Source: Siphlonurus alternatus (taxonomy: Eukaryota > Arthropoda > Insecta > Ephemeroptera > Siphlonuridae). Taken from it: a stretch of DNA of 64,000 nucleotides. The translations under genes and the position numbers were made by a program. Under the pieces are notes generated by a model. It had not been told where the DNA came from, did not search any database, and was given only the letters and a program-made list of their open reading frames with translations. The DNA is taken from positions 32,191,221-32,255,220 of the forward strand of contig OX463781.1 in assembly GCA_949825025.1 (NCBI GenBank), written 5' to 3'. Below, piece after piece: positions 1-11,084 of this stretch. Each line of letters starts with the position of its first letter. Positions within the stretch are counted from its first letter, which is position 1.

Positions 1-332
1 TGAATTGTTTTCATATATTTTGAACCGTGGCGATGATCGTTTCCTATATGTGATGAGAAATGTGGCAACGTTCTCAAGGACTGATGTCACCACCCCCTCC
101 TAAAAATTTATTCGCATTCCAATGCAAACAGTGTTGCCACTATAGCCACGCCTCTTGACCTTGACAGACAAATTCTCAGGTTATACCTTAAATAATAAAA
201 TTATGCGATTTGAATGCATATGTTTTTCGCATGTCTAAACTGTCTACTCCAAAGACAAGAAGTAATGTGTAACATAAGTAGGTATTACTATTAAAAAGAG
301 ATGGTAAAGTAAAGAATGACGAAGGGACTTAC
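1..332 (-). other. Tre1-like intron 6, partial
   Basis: The donor GTAAGT is at 332-327. No TM7-like coding stretch is visible in this piece, and I see nothing else in it. Confidence 0.7.
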
Positions 333-529
333 CAGGGTAGTGCACGTCCTTGTCAGCGACCTTGACGATGGTGATTGGCAGGTAGCAGGTGAGGAAGGAC
401 AAGAAGATGGCCAGCACCATCTTCGTGATGCGCCACTCGTTGCGCTTTCTCTTGGCCTCCTTGTCGGAACGGCCTCCACCCGCCGCCCCAGACCCGGACC
501 CCGCGTGCTGCCGCATGCGCTTCTCAGAT
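333..529 (-). CDS. Tre1: Tre1-like coding exon 6 (ICL3-TM6)
   Basis: The acceptor ATGCAG|ATCTGAG completes KSEKRMRQ. A Gly/Ser-rich loop, the basic KRKRNEWRITK and TM6 follow, with CYLP in place of CWxP. It ends in KVADKDVHYP plus one base at the donor G|GTAAGT. The next exon (TM7, NPxxY) is not in bases 1-332 and must lie off the left edge. Confidence 0.93.
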
Positions 530-2037
530 CTGCATAAGTTACATATATACTTTACAACCAGGTCCACATACAAAACTTTTACACATCTTTAACCTGATAG
601 ATCAATGACCGTAAATTTTATCATCATTTTTCGGAAATATAAATGTAATAACGATGTACTTATTAAACATTCGGTATACCCAATGTTAAAACTTACTGTT
701 AGCACGGAATATCTATAAGATATTAAAGAATATTTTTTGGGGTTAGCATGGACATTTTTTCCTGTTTTTCTTTTCTTTTCCCAGCCATACGCCAGCTACA
801 CACGTCACCTTTATGGCAACTATTTAGAGATGGCGGTTATATATCACTTCAGTGTGTCAACTTAGAGCTTAGAATAATTTAATAATAATTTTTGGCTACA
901 GCAAGAAGCAACCTGCTGCTGCCGTGGGAAGGCACGGGAAAAGGCGGAGGAGCAAAGGTGAATAATGATGCTGATAATTTGTTTCAATGTGGCAGGTAAG
1001 GAGTGCATGGAGTTCTGCAGATTCCAAGCCAAATGGTACAATAACTTTTTCAGTGAGAGTGTGTTGCAGTCTTAAATTTTCATAACATTAATTGGACAAA
1101 GTCGCGGTGTTAGACAAATATTAATTAATAATGAATTCACTTAATTAATAAATATTAGACAACGGGCCATGGCGATTGATCATTTTACGGAAGTTTTGGA
1201 GATGCTGTCAGAGAGGGGACATTGTGATAAATTCCCTCTGTTCTGGAGTCTCCAGTATCTGTTCCTGGCTCGGCAAGTGCGGGAGGACTCACTTGTGCAC
1301 GACGAGGAAGATACGAGCGTAGCACAGCACGATCACGAGGCACGGCACCACGAAGGCCATCACGAAGAGCGCCGCCTTGCTGGAGCGCCCACGCGTGTCT
1401 TCCAGAATGCTGCACGTGCCCAATCTCTGGTCGTAGCCGAACTCCCCTTCAAAAAATCGTGCAAATGTTGAAAAATCGGTTCAATATCACGCTATACAAA
1501 AGTATAATGTTACACAGGCACGGACTGGCCTACCGATCCACCGAGCATGGGTCGGTGGTCGGTGGGCCGCGACAAAAGTGGGCCGCCGGGGCAAATGTGG
1601 GCCACCGGTCAGAAAAAAAAAAAGGGTAAAAGGGAGAAAAGAAAAGACGGAGAAAAAAAAGAAGGAAATAAAAAGAAAATGACAACAAACACCAATGGAA
1701 TTAAAGAGCAATATCTCTTACATAAATATATTGATCAAGGAATTAGAGGGAATGAAAGTGCATGCATCAGCTTTATTTGTGGCATGAAGAAGACAATATG
1801 TACTGCAGTAGTCTAGCCCAGCTAGGTGTCAATTATTTCCGCGATCTTTTAAATTACGTTTCTTAATTAATATTCCGTCTTAAATCATATTATAATCAGA
1901 GCTTTCTTAGGGCTCTGGTCTTATATATTTTATGAAAGCATATCATGCATTTAAAATCAAGCGCTATATGAAATAATTATGTAAGAGAGAAAAAAATACC
2001 CGCGCATGTGATTGAGATTTATGAATCGTATTTTATA

Positions 2038-2074
<37 letters not shown>

Positions 2075-5000
2075 ACTGATCTATAATCTAAATTTACAAT
2101 TTACCGCAAAAAAGAGGAACTTTGTTTAAAAATATAACAATAGCATATACCCGATAGCTAGCTGCGAGTACTCGACCTCAGACTTACCAAAACTAAAACA
2201 AAAAAGGTGATCCTGCAGGCTCTGCATGCATCACAATTTAATAATATATACAAAATATGATTCTGAATAAAACAACATTTATTTATTTATTTTCCTGGTT
2301 AGGTTTATTTTTTAACTATATTGCTGCTGGCGTATATTTAATTTGACGTATTTCTAATCATCATCACTAATTAATTTTTAATTGAAAGATGAATAAAAAC
2401 ATTTATATTAGCAGCAAGGAAATTGTGCTACGTGGGTCTTGCATGAAATGAAATTCAAAAATTAATTTAATATTAATTAAAATTAACTGTTGCTTACAAC
2501 TTACAATCAAATACTTCATATCAGTAAATAAAAAATTCTCAGTAAAATACTTTGCATTTATCTTGAAAAAAGTATACAAAATAAGCAATTTATATATATA
2601 ATATAAAAAACTTGAACTTAAGCAAAGTAATGGAGAAAGAAATTAAACATTCTCAGTTTGCTTGAAAAGTCCTTTCTCAAACTCCTAATAAATTTATTAA
2701 TTAACATTGTATTTATTTGGAATCCAAAATCCTTATATATTTCTCCAGTGAACAATTTACCTATATACATACAAATCTCGAATATCTCGAGCTATCGAAG
2801 GTATAATTCTGCTATTTTTTCCCCTCCTCCATATATGCTGGTATACTTCCAAGTCCAGGAAGTATTTTTAAATTAATTTAATGTAATTAAGTGCGGCCAA
2901 ACTATTTGTTAATTGGTTTTTAAAAATCAAGAATTCATAATTATAATTTATGCAACAATTTGACACAAAATTTAAAATTTAAGCAATTATAGTTAATATG
3001 CGCGCAAAACATCTCGGCACAATGAGAGACCTACGTATTTCTTCACGCGGTATCAAAATATATTTGCCTGCATATATGATACAACACACTAGCTAAAAAT
3101 CACTGCTTCCATTAAATCTATCAATTAAGAAATATGGTGCAAAACACACGGTATCCAGCATCCAGCTACATGCAATCCTAAAAACAGACTATCATGCGCG
3201 CGCACTTTACTTTCAACATGTAAAGCATCGAAAAAAGAGCTTCTGAAGAAATGAAAATCGCTGCTGACAATCTATAATATCTCGCCGCGCTCTTAATCGC
3301 AAACCAAAAATAATAAAATTCCTGTACTTACCGGGATGTCCATGAACTGCAATGAGCTCGAATGAGGCGAACTTACCTTAAATTAATTAAGCTTCTTATT
3401 GCACTGAACACTATATAAGCTTAAAGCCACTTTAGTTCGCGGGGATACGAGCATAAACACAGCATGCAGGCCGGCCGGGGCACATGACACATGATGCACC
3501 TAATTGTCAAAATCAATTTAAAGGTCGTGCACATTAAAAACACATTTTCTTGCAAAATCAATACACATAAGCCCTAACTTTAACTCTTACACAGTTTATT
3601 TGAACATTACATAGTAATTTGCTTTTTATTTTGTCCATTTTTCACACATAAATGTCTTACTGGTCCTGTCCTACAAAATCACTAAAATTCACAAAGCAAA
3701 ATAATCACATGTCCCTTTGGCGCGTTCGTGCAATTAATTTTCCATCTGCTGGCTAGAGGTGTCAGCACTTTCTGGCTATTAGTAGATGTGTTCGATCATA
3801 GCCTCCACCAGAGGGCTATGGTTCGATGTGTTTTCAAAACCCAAAAGGGCGCACTAATTTTAAAGTTGTTTTCTTGATGACTTCCAGTCCAAGGATTTTC
3901 TATACTCTGGATAGGCTACGTCTATACCAATAGCATTATAGCTACTGAGGCAAAAGGCCATGGTATCATGGCAGCCGAGCGCAATATTTTGTATTGTTTT
4001 CGCTTCACAGGCCATGGTAAGATGGCGGACATTCTATTGTAACCACCACCCACTTCCTCCTCACGACCTTGCCTCACTGACGGCAGTGCACCCACCTATC
4101 CATAGTATAAAAGATCCTTTGTTCCAGTCATGTCTGCAGCATATTGTCATGTGGCATAATATATGTGGAATTGCTGCAATGTCTGCAATTTATTGGTCAA
4201 ATTTCTGGTCAATGGTCATCATAAGGCAATGCTGCAGACATGACTAGAAGTCGTCAAGAAAACTACTTTAAAATTAGTGCGCCTTTTTGGGTTTTGAAAA
4301 CGGCGAAAACGCATCGAAACGCATCCTGATCCTGATAGCCAGAAAGTGCTGCCACCTCTAGCCAGCAGAAAAATTAATTGCACGAATGTGCCAAAGGGAC
4401 ATGTGTTCATTTTGCTTTGTGAATTTTAGTGATTTTGTAGGACATTTTCACATTTATGCTTGAAAAGTGGACAAAATAAAAGCAAATTGCTATGTAATAT
4501 TCAAATAAACGATTTACGAGTAGTTAGGGCTTATATTATTTATTTTGCAAGAAAATGTGTTTTTAATGTGCGCATGCAACCCCCGGCCAACAGCCGGCTT
4601 AATTTTTTTTGACAATTTAATTAGGTGCGTACCGGTCAGCGGTATGCATAATATATATACGTGTGTCCCGGCCTGCATGCATGCTGTACGTTTTTATAAA
4701 TTGTTCTCCTATCTCCGAACTAAAGTGACCCTTAGTGTTCAGTGCAATAAGAAGCTTAAGGTAAGTCCGCCTCGATCGTGTGCAGTCCATGGACATCCCG
4801 GTAAGTACAGGAATTTTATTATTTTTGGTTTGCGGAGAGCACGCGGCGAGATAGCTATATATAGATCGTCAACAGTGATATAACCGATTTTCATTTCTTG
4901 AGAATTAAGCTCTTTTTTGAGCATGATGCATGCATGGTTGAATCACCAGTTGAATGCATGTAGTGTGTATTATACGGATTATATCTATATTATATACACG

Positions 5001-8000
5001 TGTCTCTGTTTTTAGGATTATAAATTAAATTCACGGGTGAATACCGTATTTTGCGCGCGCGTCATTATATATTCTTGCTAAATTTAATGAAAGCAGTGGT
5101 TTAATTTGTATCAAACAAATATTTTGATACGTCATGAATATGCTTTAATGCAGTAAATTTAGCAGTATACTGCAATGCTTTAGGAAAAAATTTAAGGAAT
5201 TGAAATTAAGGAGAGATCGAGTTCTATACTTCTTTCGTTTTTCAATTAAAAAAACATAGGAAATTTATCACTAGATTTGATTAATTAAGATTTAATACTT
5301 GGTATTATAATATAGTAAATATTAACTACAGCTAATATTAAAATTTAATTGAAGCTATTTAGTGTAATTTGTGAAAAATTTAGTGAAATTTAGTAAAAAT
5401 TCTGGTGAAAACCTAAAAAAAAAAACGCGCCTGCGGCGGACTACTGGGGAGCTCCGCCCCCCAGACCCCCCTTTTGAGTGTTGGCCCCCGCCTATGTGAG
5501 TCGTCATTCCTTCTCGCTTGGTGGACCGTTTTGGCCCAGTCCGTGCCTGATAATGTATAGCTAAAGGAGCGATAAGTGAACAAGTAGAATGCCGTAAGGA
5601 ATTGTGGCAAGAAGTGCGGTTAAAAATGTTGCCCATCCCTCTTTAAGATGAAAATTGTTGCGATGGAAATTTCACCAAGCAGTGTTGACAGTTCCTGCTG
5701 GTGCATGCAGTTGCCAACAAATACATAAAACATGTGGTGTGCAGGGCTCGACTCACCCCAGACACCGAACAGCGTGGGCAGTTGCATGCCATAGCTGAAT
5801 ATCCAGCAGAAGGCGATCATGGCAGCTATCCAGCCACGCCGGTACACGCGGGCGTATATGTTATGGTGCGTGATCATCACGTACCTGTGACAAAATTTAG
5901 AAGTCACGACCTTGATCAGGCAGATGAATATTACCAGCTCTATTATCAAATTTAATTGGATAATATATGTACTGTATGTATGCTTATTATCGTACTGGGT
6001 TTTTGACACATTGACACAAAGCTATAATAGAACAAAAAAGATAATTTTACCTATACTGTATACTAGGTGCATGCAGCCAATATTAAGTAATGCTCAAACG
6101 CAACTCCAAATATATATTATAGTATTTGTTGACGAAGTTTAGTTTCCATTAAGTAGAACCAACGGCATGTCCATTGTCCCAATTTTTTCCAAAATCTTTG
6201 AGTTAGTATTTTCTAAAATTTGTTCTATATATATATGGATACATAGTGTCTCTCCATATTAAGGAACCAAAATAAAAACAATTCCATCTCCCATACGTTC
6301 TCCAGAAAGAAAAAAATTAATTAAAGTATTTATTGAACACTCTTACAGTGTACATATTATATATTACATAAACATAAAAATCTTATATTATACACACAGC
6401 ACAAAATTAATAATAATAATATTAATAAAATTAATAAATAATAACATAGTACACATATATAAAGAAAAAAAATGTATAAAGTCAGAGAGATTTGTTATAA
6501 CATCTTATCTGACAAAACCCCTCGATTTACTCAAGGAAAGTTTGTGGATTGGTGATACATGATTAAAAATTATAAATAATTAATTTAGAAAATTTTCAAT
6601 GTTAAATCACATGTAGGATTATTCTTAATTTCTCACAGGAAATAGGATTCGTAATAAAATTATTTTAAGAGTTTTTTGGTTATAACAAAGCTCGGGTACA
6701 TCGCTGTATTATTTTTATATGACCATTTCACAAAGTTTCTTCGAGTAAATCGAGAGGTTTTGTCAAGTCAGGCTCTATAGAAGACATGTCCGCTCTGACT
6801 TTTGGTATTTTTTTTCTGAAGAAGTTATTATTTGTTAATGATTTCGCTTTCATATGAGGAGCATTTATTATAGTTTAAAAAAATGCTGTCAAAAGATTTG
6901 GGAAAACGGACGTCAAACGACATGCCGTTAGTTCTTATATAAGGGACATCTATTTTGGAAGGGGGAGGAGAGGGAAGGGAATTTGCTGTTTGTCCTTGAA
7001 TTAATTGTTTAGGATTTTTAACAAAAGCTTATATCCATTTCAGAGAATCTTGTCTTAAAGTCGTCTATTTTGGTCAAATAAAATACCAATATAATATATG
7101 AATGCGTGTTCACTGGCGAGGACCACCTACCTGTTGATGGTGATCATTGCAATGGAGAGCAGCGACACGCCGATGTTGCCGTAGCGCATGAAGGGGAACA
7201 GCTTGCACATGGTCATGCCGTGCACCCAGGTGCCGTGCAGGAAGCGAGACGCACTGAACGGCAGCACGAGTATGCAGAACAGCAGGTCGGCCACGCACAG
7301 ACTAAGGACGCAATCCATGACGTTAGCACGGTGGCACGCCACGTCAACGAGCTGGTAACTCACCTCACGATGAACACGGCCGCTACGTTGCGCACGCGTG
7401 GGCAGCGCAGCAGCGCCAGCACGGTGAGCGAGTTGCCCAGCACGCCGGCTACCAGCATGAGCAGCGTCATCACCGCCGCGAACGTGAGCAGCCACCGCGG
7501 GAACCTCAGCATCACGAGAATATATATTATAGCCAAAGAGCAGACATATTAGCAGAGAATATAAATGTAGAATTTATAAGGTGATGAAATTAATGTTTGC
7601 TGAATACGAAAACTCTGGCAAAGCTAGTGATCCTTCCTCCATTCAAAAATATATTAGAAATGTTTTAAAAGTATACAAACAATGAACAATTAAGTTGACT
7701 TTAAAAAACATTATTTATTTAATTAAATTTTTATCGTCTCCTTTATCTCCTAATATAGACTATAGTGTATAATATATTTATAATATGATAATATAAAATA
7801 GATTAAAAAAAATGCGATATAAGTCCACGAGGCAAATGGAAAAGATTGATGAGCAGTCCATTCCCAGAATTACTCATGTATTTGTTCACCCAATGCATCT
7901 AAAGTTGAGAAATTATATAATATTATGCATAAATTACATAAAAGTTATACAACATGCATGGCAAAATTTTAAGAGGTTAAAAAAGCTGTTGTCATTCCGT

Positions 8001-8210
8001 TTAATACCAACCCCTCCCCACCTTTACCAATATATAATAATATATTATATATACGGGCCGGCCAGGCTGCTTGTTTCTATCATTAGCACATACTCTTAGC
8101 GTCATCACTTACCGGGACAGCTCAGCGTCGGGCAGCATGGTGGTGTTCGTGGAGCCACCCTCCAGCGCCAGGCTGAGCGACGTGGCCATCCAGCTCGCCT
8201 CCGTGGACAT
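333..8210 (-). CDS. Tre1: Tre1-like GPCR, six exons, 3' end off window
   Basis: Spliced, the six exons give 296 codons plus one base, with every junction in phase and flanked by GT/AG. TM1 is near residues 38-62 (GN at 56-57), TM2 72-94 (LCVAD, the D2.50 region), TM3 108-133 with Cys112, then NRY at 136-138 where most class A receptors have D/ERY. TM4 is 154-175, ECL2 Cys191 can pair with Cys112, TM5 is 203-228, a Gly/Ser-rich third loop follows, and TM6 (267-288) begins at NEWRITKMVLAIFLSF and ends CYLP. This pattern is that of insect Tre1, a G-protein-coupled receptor known for germ-cell transepithelial migration and neuroblast polarity; the ligand cannot be inferred here. An N-glycosylation site (NTT, 22-24) lies in the N-terminus. 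TM7 and the tail are missing only because the window ends. The receptor would sit in the plasma membrane. Confidence 0.9.
530..1292 (-). other. Tre1-like intron 5 (763 nt)
   Basis: It runs from GTGAGT at 1292 to the ATGCAG acceptor at 530. The sequence is AT-rich with no coding sequence or recognisable repeat. Confidence 0.75.
1293..1446 (-). CDS. Tre1: Tre1-like coding exon 5 (ECL2-TM5)
   Basis: After TTTTTTGAAG the exon reads GG-GAG-TTC, giving WGEFGYDQRLGTCSIL with the ECL2 cysteine. TM5 follows (ALFVMAFVVPCLVIVLCYARIF), with the conserved Pro. The donor is AA|GTGAGT, and the next exon completes Lys231. Confidence 0.93.
1515..1528 (+). repeat. hAT-like terminal sequence CAGGCACGGACTGG
   Basis: CAGGCACGGACTGG is followed by subterminal GTGGGCC repeats (to about 1610). 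The same 14-mer appears reversed at 5536-5549. hAT elements in aquatic animals often begin with a closely similar CAGG..CGGACTGG, so this is probably a transposon end. Confidence 0.4.
3040..5140. repeat. Large fold-back inverted repeat in Tre1-like intron 4
   Basis: Left arm about 3040-3888 and right arm about 4243-5140 are reverse complements with high identity in the inner 350 bp (for example AATTAGTGCGCC, CATGTCCCTTTGG, CTGGCTAGAGGTG) and lower identity outward. The spacer 3889-4242 is unrelated to the arms. The arms include matching GTAAGT-bearing segments. It is either a fold-back transposon or a local inverted duplication; no transposase is seen. Confidence 0.8.
5536..5549 (-). repeat. 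hAT-like terminal sequence, inverted copy
   Basis: This is the reverse complement of the 14-mer at 1515-1528, with a GC-rich subterminal zone inward to about 5430. ATAATGT follows directly (5550-5556), and ATAATGT also occurs at 1504-1510, but four bases away from the left end. The two ends therefore need not belong to one element. Confidence 0.4.
5757..5884 (-). CDS. Tre1: Tre1-like coding exon 4 (TM4)
   Basis: The exon opens after TTTTGTCACAG with G-TAC-GTG, completing NRYVMITHH. It runs through TM4 (IAAMIAFCWIFSYGMQLP) to FGVWG, and the donor G|GTGAGT leaves phase 1. The VMITHHNIY stretch and the TM4 motif are very typical of Tre1-type receptors. Confidence 0.93.
5885..7130 (-). other. 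Tre1-like intron 3 (1246 nt)
   Basis: It runs from GTAGGT at 7130 to the GTCACAG acceptor at 5885. Much of it (6150-6950) is an imperfect inverted repeat described separately. There is no coding sequence. Confidence 0.8.
6150..6950. repeat. Imperfect inverted repeat in Tre1-like intron 3
   Basis: The outer pair AACGGCATGTC (about 6162 and its complement near 6920), a middle pair AAAGTCAGAG (6478 and the complement near 6797) and an inner pair TGACAAAACC..CGATTTACTC (6508 and the complement near 6740) are nested in order. The arms differ in length, probably through an AT-rich insertion near 6330-6440. It is a decayed foldback/MITE-like element. Confidence 0.6.
7131..7301 (-). CDS. Tre1: Tre1-like coding exon 3 (TM2-TM3)
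   Basis: Joining AG|T across a 62-nt intron gives IVSLCVADLLFC, the TM2 core with Asp2.50. The exon continues through the first extracellular loop, Cys3.25 (MCKLFPF) and TM3, ending ITINR. The donor is AG|GTAGGT, and the next exon restores NRY. Confidence 0.93.
7302..7363 (-). other. Tre1-like intron 2, only 62 nt
   Basis: GTGAGT opens it and CTTAG closes it, with a near-ideal branch motif TGCTAAC between. Its removal is needed to read IVS-LCVADL. Leaving it in adds 62 nt and shifts the frame. It is far shorter than the flanking introns of 0.6-4.3 kb. Confidence 0.88.
7364..7504 (-). CDS. Tre1: Tre1-like coding exon 2 (TM1 to start of TM2)
   Basis: This 141-nt exon encodes the TM1 helix with the conserved GN pair and the intracellular stretch RCPRVRNVAAVFIV. 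It enters and leaves in phase 2. The acceptor GCTGAG|G has a weak pyrimidine tract. The donor is AG|GTGAGT. Confidence 0.88.
7505..8112 (-). other. Tre1-like intron 1 (608 nt)
   Basis: It runs from GTAAGT at 8112 to GCTGAG at 7505. The sequence is AT-rich and I see nothing else in it. Confidence 0.75.
8113..8210 (-). CDS. Tre1: Tre1-like coding exon 1 (extracellular N-terminus)
   Basis: The ATG at 8210-8208 is the first ATG after a CAG acceptor (exon edge at 8218) and has G at -3. It encodes 32 residues plus two bases, starting MSTEASWM, with an NTT glycosylation site. The donor is CG|GTAAGT. The next exon supplies G-TTC, giving R-F-P-R-W at the start of TM1. Whether the start is here or further upstream depends on the upstream exon, which I can only propose. 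Confidence 0.8.
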
Positions 8211-8831
8211 GACGCCACCTGGACACAGGATCATTCATTATATGATGCCTGGTAATGTGATATACGAAAGAACTTCCAAATTCAAATTATTTATGTTATC
8301 AAATAACAGTTACAAGATACACACATATATAATTATATCATTATCATTCAAGACACGTCGTCAAGGAAACAAAACACCAAGCCACAACTGTTAAAATTTA
8401 TCATCAAAATATTTATTTACACTATAAAAACATACTTATCGAGAAAGAATTTTAGAGCAGCTAGATATAGAATCCCCACATTTATGTATTATATTTTATC
8501 CTTAGCATGCATGTTGCACAAAAATCCATTCGGTATATTTTATAATAACGTAACGTGTCTTGTATAGAGGATTGAAATTACTAACTCGAAAATAATTCTG
8601 ATGAAGTAACTCTCATTATATTTAAATCTACACGTTATTGCATTTTATTTTTACTGTTTTTTTTTTTTTTTATCATTTTTTTTTCCCCAATTTTTTTCAG
8701 CAAAATATTGGAAGTTGCTATTGCTGCTGCAGGACACCGATATGCTCCACCATTAATCAAAATGTACATGCTAAATTTACATCATATTATATCGCAAATT
8801 CAGCAGAACATTTTATTTCTAGATGAGGTCA

Positions 8832-9143
8832 TCACCATACGTCACTATGTTGAGGTAAGGAGGACCTGTTACTAATAAGAGTGCCTACTTTGTTATTTAG
8901 GGTGCAAATGGGACGTAGTAGTACGCAACAACGCCAGCAAACCATGCAGTTCCAGCACCAGTCCCGCGAGGGAGGGAGCAAGAACGGCGGATCCATCAAT
9001 TCCAGCCGGCTCTCAAGGCTGCGCGGGATGGAAATAAATTTAATGTAGTCGCTGATGCCGTTGCGCTCGCCTAAACAAAGCAGATTATTCAGAATGAACT
9101 GCCTCAGAGCAGCGTGCGTGGGTCTCGCCTGGTCACTCGCACG
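8832..9143 (-). other. Unassigned open reading frame, no clear start
   Basis: A frame of 103 sense codons runs from just after a TGA (9146-9144) to TGA at 8834-8832. It includes the stretch ERNGISDYIKFISIPRSLES. The only internal ATGs are late (MDPPFLLPP and after). It could be an internal exon, with an acceptor TTTGTTTAG at 9071 and a possible donor AAA|GTAGGC, an old transposon fragment, or chance in a GC-rich patch. I do not recognise it. Confidence 0.25.
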
Positions 9144-10613
9144 TCAATTGGCAGCCCGTGAGCAGACGTGAAGCGCCATTGCAGACTGGCGATATTTTTC
9201 ATATTTTGTCATGAAGCTAGCTAGCTTGGTAGCACCGGAGGAGCCTTAGATGGCTTACATCATTACTTGGGAGTCTTATTGCACACTCTTTAAATGGAAA
9301 ATCCTAGCTTGGAACATATCGTAAACGCAACACAGTGAATTTACCTGAAACATAGAATCTCAAGGCGGGTGTACTAAAATTATGTCACTTCGCCACGGCG
9401 CTCAATGTAAATTTAACTTTGAACTTGACTGTAAAATAAATTTATTTGGTGATTTATCGTGAAATGTTACCTTGCTGTGAATAATTCAAATATTTAATAG
9501 AAAATTATAATAAAAAAAACTTATACTAAATAAATAAACCAGTTTTTTTCTCCACTCGGATCAAACACGAAGGGAAAAGCTCCTCCTTTTCCCCTAATGT
9601 TGTTCTATTATATAGTGTTGCCAAGTCTTCATTCCAGTTAATGAAGATCATAATAATTATATAAATTTTTTCCTAGTGCCGCAATTAGAGAGAAGTTTTA
9701 ACCCACTAATTTTTTGTTTCTCGTAACGACACAGACGTAGCATCGCGAGGAGCATATGCAATAACTTAATTGATATTTTATATTATATGTCATAATTTAT
9801 ATTTCAGGAATGATCCCTGACTTTATATATATATAACGCATGCAACAGTTTAAATTTCTTCAGAAGCATATCAGTAATCAGACAACAAATAATTATCATT
9901 ATTTGTTAACTATATCAGAGCTAAGAGTTTCTTCGAATCAAGCCAAGTGTTACCAGATGCGACATATCGCGACGTTCCACGAACACCCCGAGGGGCAAGC
10001 CATTCACGCGACTTGAATGAGTGCACTGTACCCTAAATTCATAAGCCCATTCATTATTATGTAATATTTTACAACACCCACTTTAGCGTGTTTGATGCTA
10101 GCTAGAAATTGTGCTTCAAATTATTTTCTCGCGTGCCTCACAAATAATTGAATGTATAAGAGATCATTAAATGTATTGTTTCTTATGACAGATGGCTACT
10201 GAGGCGACTGCTGAACCGTGCAGCAGCTGTCCCGCACTCTCAGCTGACGAGAGGCGTGGGAAGTGACGATTGTCGCGGTCTTTGGCCCGCGGTTGTTTGC
10301 ACACCGCATGTGTGCCCCTCGTGTCTCGGCCTCTGCTCGTCTGCCGCCACTGCCACCATCTGGTGCACCTTCCAGCAGGCCTTGGCAAGTGCTGCATAAT
10401 ATAAACCAACATCCGACAATTTGTGCATCATTCTGCACATAACACACGTAACCTGAGATGGACGTAACACGGCTATATACTGATGCGCTCGCACGGACAT
10501 GACACGAGCCTGCAGGAGGGAGAGTTTTGTTGCGAGTTGCAGAACTGAATGTGAGACTTCAGAACATTAGAGACGGAGGTCTCGGGGCCTCGACTCCAGG
10601 CTCGGCTCGACTC

Positions 10614-10772
10614 CAGGCTCGGATCCAGGGGTGGGGGCTGGGGGGCTGCAGCCCCCCCCCCGAAATGTTGGAATTAACATGCATGGTTAAAATAATATGG
10701 GCATTTCCCCACTCCATTTTTTTTTTAAATTGGTCTTATGGAGGCACTCCCCCCCTTCCCGAAATGGTTTGA
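10614..10772 (+). mobile_element. hAT-like MITE, family B copy 1 (3' truncated)
   Basis: It begins CAGGCTCGGATCCAGGGG and shares with the copies at 26750 and 38490 a core of AACATG..AATATGGGCATT, then an AATTGG..TTATG..GGCA block before a C-rich run and CCCGAAAT. The right terminal inverted repeat is missing. Confidence 0.55.
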
Positions 10773-11084
10773 GAGTGTATTCGCGGGCGTGTCTGGGGTA
10801 AAATTGATGCTGCAGTGTGTGCCCACGCATGGGTCAACATCCAGATGAACCTTATGGTCTCAGCAAATACATTACATACAGCACGTTTGTCTATCGGACA
10901 CAACGTCAAAGCTTGGCGTGACATTCAAATGACACCTCCAGTCGCTTGCACGAATGTGAAAAGAACAGTCGACAGACCCAAAGCTGCGTCTCGTGGATTT
11001 TTTAATAATAAGATGGTGCGATTGTCACCACGCTGCACTTGCGAAAGCACGTCTGGAGTTACGGTACACATGACAGTGACATAC

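Larger units (their letters stand above)
1447..5756 (-). other. Tre1-like intron 4 (4310 nt), repeat-filled
   Basis: It runs from GTGAGT at 5756 to the GAAG acceptor at 1447. It contains a roughly 2.1-kb fold-back repeat (3040-5140), two hAT-like ends in opposite orientation (1515 and 5549), a poly(T) run at 2041-2070 and otherwise AT-rich sequence. No receptor exon is missing between TM4 and TM5, because the spliced frame is continuous. Confidence 0.8.
8219..11084 (-). other. Presumed first intron of Tre1-like gene
   Basis: If the proposed first exon is right, this is a 2.87-kb intron. It holds a 103-codon open frame (8835-9143), a CpG-rich patch (10190-10420) and a hAT-like MITE copy (about 10614-10772). 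The rest is AT-rich with no gene visible. Confidence 0.35.

Noticed and set aside
7106..7552. 148-codon plus-strand frame over Tre1-like exons
   Set aside because: It is the antisense of two receptor exons; the minus-strand splicing is clear.
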